A stretch of 9,711 nt of DNA. Origin: an uncultured Oscillospiraceae bacterium. GTDB lineage: Bacteria > Bacillota > Clostridia > Oscillospirales > Ruminococcaceae. The position numbers and the translations under genes are program-made. Shown here piece after piece: positions 6,840 through 9,711 of this stretch. Under the pieces are notes generated by a model that was not told the DNA's origin, did no database searches, and saw only the letters and a list, made by a program, of their open reading frames with translations. How positions within the stretch are numbered: position 1 is the stretch's first letter; each line of letters begins with the position of its first letter. The DNA lies in contig CAJTSZ010000081.1 of assembly GCA_910578755.1 (NCBI GenBank), positions 1 to 9,711 of the forward strand, in the 5' to 3' direction.

Positions 6840-7940
6840 ATGAACACACTAAAAAAAGCCCTTTGCACCATGCTGTGCGCCGCTATGGTTCTTTCCTTGG
6901 CTGCCTGCAGCGAGGAAAAACCAGGTGCAGAAGCGCAGCAGCCCTCCACTCCAGCCGAAACCACCACTGAAAAACCGGCTGAAACAACTGAAAAAACAAC
7001 TGAAGCAGCTCCTATGAGCGCCGAAGAAGAGCTGGAAGCAATGAAAAAAGAACCAGCCTACGGCAGGCCCATTCGCTATTGGATGGCAGACGGCTGTACT
7101 GCCGGCCCGGTTGTTGCTGATTTGCTTGGCTACTATGAAGAAGCCGGTTTTGAAGCCGAGGGTGTAAAAGGCACCACCTACACCGAAGCTTTGGGCACAG
7201 CCTCCACCGATGTGGCTGTTGGCCATATTGCCACCATGTTGGTACCTTCTACTAACGGCGTTGACCTTTCCTTTGTAGGCGGCGCCCACATTGGGTGCAA
7301 ATCCCTTTATGTGCTGGGTGACAGCGACTACAAAACTACGGAAGACCTGAAGGGCACAAAAATTTCTGTCCCCAACGGCATTGGTGCCAGCGATTACAAC
7401 ATTACCGCTATGCTGCTGGAGGCCGACGGTATTAACCCTTTAAGCGATGTTAGCCTGATGCAGGTAGAAACCAGCGCCTGTGTTATGGGTATGCAAAGCG
7501 GTGAAATTTCCGCCGCCCTGCTTTCCGATACTTACGCCTACAACATGGTAAAAGACGGTACTTTAAGAAAGGTTCGTTCCCTGTTGGACGACGATTTTGC
7601 AGACAAGCCTTGCTGTGTCATTGCAATGAACCGCACCTTTGTAAAAGAAAACCCCATTATTGCTAAAAAAATTACAGAGTGCGTACAAAAAGCCCATGCC
7701 TGGATGCGTGAAAACCCAGAAGAAGCCACCCAGCTGCTGCTGGATAATAATTTAAACAGCGGCGACTTTGACATGAACGTAGAGCTGAACAAAACTCTTC
7801 AGTTTGGCTTGGAGGACAATTTTACCGAAGCCGGGCTGAGATATACTGTAGAAAAATACATTGACCTTGGCATTATTACAGCTACCGACAGTATAGACGA
7901 GGTAATGGAAAAAGCCTGGACCCCAACCATGTCCAAATAA
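6840..7940 (+). CDS. Lipoprotein solute-binding protein of the SsuA/THI5/NrtA class
   Basis: This is the extracellular receptor of the importer. Residues 1-22 form a lipoprotein signal peptide (Lys-rich start, hydrophobic core) ending in lipobox L20-A-A-C23. Residues 24-60 are a Thr/Pro/Glu-rich tether with TEKPAETTEK repeats, as in wall-spanning Gram-positive lipoproteins. The periplasmic-type binding fold starts near 76 (RPIRYWMADGCTAGP) and continues with segments of the NMT1/SsuA family: GYYEEAGFEAE (97-107), DVAVGHIATML (124-134), EDLKGTKISVPNGIGASDYN (168-187), and a second lobe ending with an EKYIDLGIIT helix. The ligand is not identifiable. The mature protein has six cysteines besides the lipidated one (86, 153, 214, 258, 259, 281), more than is usual for an exported receptor. 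The start is supported by AAGGAG at 6823-6828. It is the third gene of the operon, 73 nt after the ATPase. Confidence 0.92.
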   Translation: MNTLKKALCTMLCAAMVLSLAACSEEKPGAEAQQPSTPAETTTEKPAETTEKTTEAAPMSAEEELEAMKKEPAYGRPIRYWMADGCTAGPVVADLLGYYEEAGFEAEGVKGTTYTEALGTASTDVAVGHIATMLVPSTNGVDLSFVGGAHIGCKSLYVLGDSDYKTTEDLKGTKISVPNGIGASDYNITAMLLEADGINPLSDVSLMQVETSACVMGMQSGEISAALLSDTYAYNMVKDGTLRKVRSLLDDDFADKPCCVIAMNRTFVKENPIIAKKITECVQKAHAWMRENPEEATQLLLDNNLNSGDFDMNVELNKTLQFGLEDNFTEAGLRYTVEKYIDLGIITATDSIDEVMEKAWTPTMSK

Positions 7941-7987
7941 CCTGCTTCGATTTCCTGTTTTCATTTTTGAAAAACTCCTTCTAACCA

Positions 7988-8025
7988 GAACAACAGCCGG
8001 GAAATTCCCGGCTGTTGTTCTATAT
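7988..8025 (+). terminator. Long inverted repeat, probable terminator of the importer operon
   Basis: GAACAACAGCCGGG (7988-8001) and CCCGGCTGTTGTTC (8007-8020) are perfect complements around AAATT, giving a 14-bp hairpin 47 nt after the lipoprotein stop. The lower stem doubles as the U-rich part (TGTTGTTC followed by TATAT), so the tail is weaker than at 4742-4769. Being symmetrical, it could also stop the convergent - strand transcript from the AraC-type gene, though no good U-tract follows in that direction. Confidence 0.7.
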
Positions 8026-8126
8026 CCTCCTTGAAAAACCTCCTTTCTTCCCACTTAGCAGGAATAGCAACAGTACAAAGCAACATTCATTTACTATTGA
8101 CGGGATCGGTTGGCTTTGCTATAAAG

Positions 8127-8624
8127 TTACCTATATTTTTTTATTACCGGAATCCAGATTTCACTATATGCGTAGTTTTCCTTTTTTTCGCCCATTTTAG
8201 TAAAGGAAAAAGAAAACGGCTCCGCCAGTTCATAATCTGAAGTCATAAACCATTCTGAATAAATCCTAGCCATTGTATCCTGCAAAGTAAATGGAAATAT
8301 GCCTTCGTTTGGAAACACCGCCCATGTATGGGCTTTAACTGGAAATATATCCAAATTATTGCTAATATTATTAGTTGTTAAAACTCCAATTAAGTGCGTT
8401 AATTCCCCAGATTCTTCAAGAAAATTTGTATCCGATTCATATGAAACATTTACAATTTCATAAGGCTCAACATTCTGTAATTGGTGCATTTCTTCCTTTT
8501 GTTCCCTTGTTATACTTTGCGCCAGTTTCAAAATTTCATTATTTACCCCCTCAAACTGTAACGGCACTCGTTTACTAACGCCTGCAAATATAAAAGCTGG
8601 TTTTTCTATGATTTTATATTCCAT
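8127..8624 (-). CDS. Possible separate translation of the effector-binding domain from an internal start
   Basis: Inside the AraC-type gene, AAAGGAGG (8632-8639 on the - strand) lies 7 nt before an in-frame ATG (8624-8622) that encodes Met124, the first residue of the GyrI-like domain. The site is as good as the SD of the whole gene. Initiation there would give a free 165-residue ligand-binding domain without DNA-binding part. The SD is itself read as Lys-Gly-Gly in the full protein. Seen: SD, spacing, frame and domain boundary. Inferred: that ribosomes use it. Confidence 0.4.
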   Translation of the reverse strand: MEYKIIEKPAFIFAGVSKRVPLQFEGVNNEILKLAQSITREQKEEMHQLQNVEPYEIVNVSYESDTNFLEESGELTHLIGVLTTNNISNNLDIFPVKAHTWAVFPNEGIFPFTLQDTMARIYSEWFMTSDYELAEPFSFSFTKMGEKKENYAYSEIWIPVIKKYR

Positions 8625-8993
8625 TAACGTTCCTCCTTTCATCGTTACAACAAATTGTAGCTTTTGGCAAAACTTACATTGTTTCAATTTTGCAACTTGT
8701 GACGGTAATATACCGGTCCATTTCTTAAATGCACGCGTAAACCCGTCCATGGATTGATAACCATATTTATAAGCTATATCTGTTACCTGTGCCCCTTGCA
8801 GCAGCCCCTTATTCGCTTCTGAAAGCCGCCTATTTTTTACATACTCGTTTAACGTCATATTGGTAAGTGCAAAAAATATTTTTCTAAAATGGTAATCCGA
8901 AACATTTATATGTTCCGAAATCTTTTCCAGCAGAAACTCGTCCTCCAAATGGGCTTCAATGTATTCCATAGCGTCATTCAATTCCTTTAACAT
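8127..8993 (-). CDS. AraC-family regulator with C-terminal GyrI-like effector-binding domain
   Basis: This is a predicted cytoplasmic transcription factor of 288 residues. Start ATG 8993 is chosen because AAAGGAGG (9000-9007) precedes it by 6 nt; the frame is open to 9074, but that part covers a promoter and the TTG there is the -35 box. Residues 1-107 are an AraC DNA-binding unit: first helix-turn-helix about 21-45 (LLEKISEHINVSDYHFRKIF), second about 71-93 (DIAYKYGYQSMDGFTRAFK), then the family TGILPSQ. A linker with CKFC (106-109) follows. Residues 124-288 resemble a GyrI-like/AraC effector-binding domain: MEYKIIEKPAFIFAGVSKRV at its start, WAVFPNEG (224-231) and the closing SEIWIPVIKK (277-286). 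In Rob and BmrR, domains of this type bind small, often hydrophobic ligands. Targets are unknown and no gene is divergent to it. Base composition is more AT-rich than the operons to the left. Confidence 0.92.
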   Translation of the reverse strand: MLKELNDAMEYIEAHLEDEFLLEKISEHINVSDYHFRKIFFALTNMTLNEYVKNRRLSEANKGLLQGAQVTDIAYKYGYQSMDGFTRAFKKWTGILPSQVAKLKQCKFCQKLQFVVTMKGGTLMEYKIIEKPAFIFAGVSKRVPLQFEGVNNEILKLAQSITREQKEEMHQLQNVEPYEIVNVSYESDTNFLEESGELTHLIGVLTTNNISNNLDIFPVKAHTWAVFPNEGIFPFTLQDTMARIYSEWFMTSDYELAEPFSFSFTKMGEKKENYAYSEIWIPVIKKYR

Positions 8994-9047
8994 ATTGTAC
9001 CTCCTTTCTGCAATAAGAATATCAAAGTTCAGAAAAATAGGCTCGAC

Positions 9048-9074
9048 ATTATCCACAAAAAATGGTCGGGTCAA
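9048..9074 (-). promoter_or_regulatory. Candidate sigma-A promoter of the AraC-type gene
   Basis: On the - strand TTGACC (9074-9069) matches five of six -35 bases. GATAAT (9053-9048) matches five of six -10 bases, with a short 15-nt spacer; shifting the -10 two bases to TAATGT gives 17 nt but a poorer box. Transcription would start near 9041, leaving a leader of about 48 nt before ATG 8993. Confidence 0.5.
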
Positions 9075-9175
9075 AATGTTCCAATCAGCCTACTCAACAA
9101 TTTTCCCACGGCTGTACATGTTAAAAGAATACAACCCTCTGGGCCGTACCCTTTTGCAGGCCAAGCAGCATGAAA

Positions 9176-9294
9176 TTATTTTTTTCTGTTTATACAGTAA
9201 AGCAAAAAGGCAATCGCCAACAATGCTGCAAAATGCAAACACCTACTGTTGAAAATGTAATTCCAATAATATCCATAATTCGTTTTGAACCCAT
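9176..9294 (-). pseudogene. Small membrane-protein gene with apparent one-base frameshift
   Basis: An ATG at 9294-9292 has the SD AGGAG (9302-9306) 7 nt before it; this SD overlaps the TGA stop of the upstream regulator remnant (9308-9306), the arrangement of a translationally coupled pair. As written the frame gives 34 residues, starting MGSKRIMDIIGITFSTVGVC and ending at 9190 in an unlikely Cys/His/Trp-rich tail. If one T is added to the T run just after the codons for GVCI (near 9228-9232), the frame continues as FAALLAIAFLLYCINRKK and stops at 9176, giving 39 residues with one long transmembrane helix and a basic end. That is a far more protein-like product. Function unknown; it may be a small partner of the regulator. 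A sequencing error in the homopolymer could also explain the shift. Confidence 0.55.
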
Positions 9295-9305
9295 GTGTAC
9301 TCTCC

Positions 9306-9674
9306 TCACTCCCTTTTGTTTTTATAAGCTAAATAATAAGCGAGAAGGAAAACACCTGCCAAAAATTCGCCAATAGATAACCCTAACATAAAACCTGAAA
9401 GAAAATCCTGAATATCTGTGCCTCCAAAAATCTGCGAAAGCGCTAACATAACGCCGCCCATAACAAGTAAACAATATCCCATAATCAATGCTTTTTGGGC
9501 TTTTAAGTTCTGGATTTCTTTTAGCATTTCCACAATCTGTTCATTGTCATAGGTATGTATACTTTTTTCATCTTCTTCGCCATTCATCAGCTCTGCAAGT
9601 GTAATGTTTAGTTCTTCACACAACAATTCCATTACAGAATAGTCGGGCATACACTTTCCCGTTTCCCTTAGTTA
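9306..9674 (-). pseudogene. Headless XRE-type membrane regulator remnant
   Basis: The frame from Met at 9650 to the stop at 9306 gives 114 residues. It begins exactly where the helix-turn-helix of an XRE regulator ends: MPDYSVMELLCEELNITLAE with LMNGEE is the usual tail of that domain. A charged helix (about 30-50) and two membrane helices (about 54-74 and 84-109) follow, as in membrane-anchored XRE regulators. Before the Met the frame still reads E-T-G-K-C, matching the canonical S-K-W-E-x-G stretch, then hits TAA (9674-9672). A T-I-S in another frame (9684-9676) could be the start of that motif, with about four extra bases in between, but this frame has TGA at 9705-9703. The DNA-binding part thus appears broken, and only 37 nt remain before the window edge. 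The Met at 9650 has no strong SD. The membrane part could still be made. Confidence 0.55.
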
Positions 9675-9711
9675 AAGATATTGTTGGGTATCTCAAGATG
9701 TGTCATTCGAT

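Noticed and set aside
8994..9074. A longer AraC-type protein starting at TTG 9074
   Set aside because: That TTG coincides with a good -35 box, and the ATG at 8993 has a perfect SD directly before it.
9075..9252. A + strand open frame continuing across 9075-9252 that looks somewhat protein-like
   Set aside because: No SD at any plausible start, it runs over the AraC-type promoter and the small - strand gene, and I recognise no family in it.

Overview
The window looks like chromosomal DNA from an anaerobic Bacillota, probably of the class Clostridia. Three things suggest this: strong AAAGGAGG-type ribosome binding sites, a Thr/Pro/Glu-rich lipoprotein linker, and the protein families present. 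No 16S or other marker gene is here, so genus is not assignable. No tRNA, rRNA, CRISPR array, transposase or origin was seen.

Positions 1-4769 (+ strand) hold the end of a cell-surface polysaccharide locus. First is the 3' part of a gene fusing an O-antigen/teichoic-acid type export ATPase to a membrane acyltransferase-3 domain; its Walker A region lies before the window. Next is a two-domain glycosyltransferase (DUF4422 plus GT8), then glf (UDP-galactopyranose mutase, the source of UDP-galactofuranose). The genes are tightly packed and end at a strong intrinsic terminator. Together they suggest a galactofuranose-containing, acylated glycan exported by an ABC (Wzm/Wzt or TagGH-like) route.

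Positions 4771-7940 (+ strand) hold an ABC importer of the SsuABC/TauABC/NitT type. It has an AT-rich structured leader, an N-terminally extended permease, an ATPase and a lipoprotein solute-binding protein. The substrate cannot be named from sequence. A long inverted repeat at 7988-8020 separates this operon from what follows.

Positions 8021-9711 are clearly more AT-rich, with all genes on the - strand. An AraC-type regulator carries a C-terminal GyrI-like effector domain, and a perfect Shine-Dalgarno sits inside the gene just before the codon that starts that domain. Upstream are a headless XRE-type membrane regulator remnant and a translationally coupled small membrane-protein gene that appears to carry a one-base frameshift. 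This end looks like a small, partly decayed regulatory module of different origin from the rest of the window.
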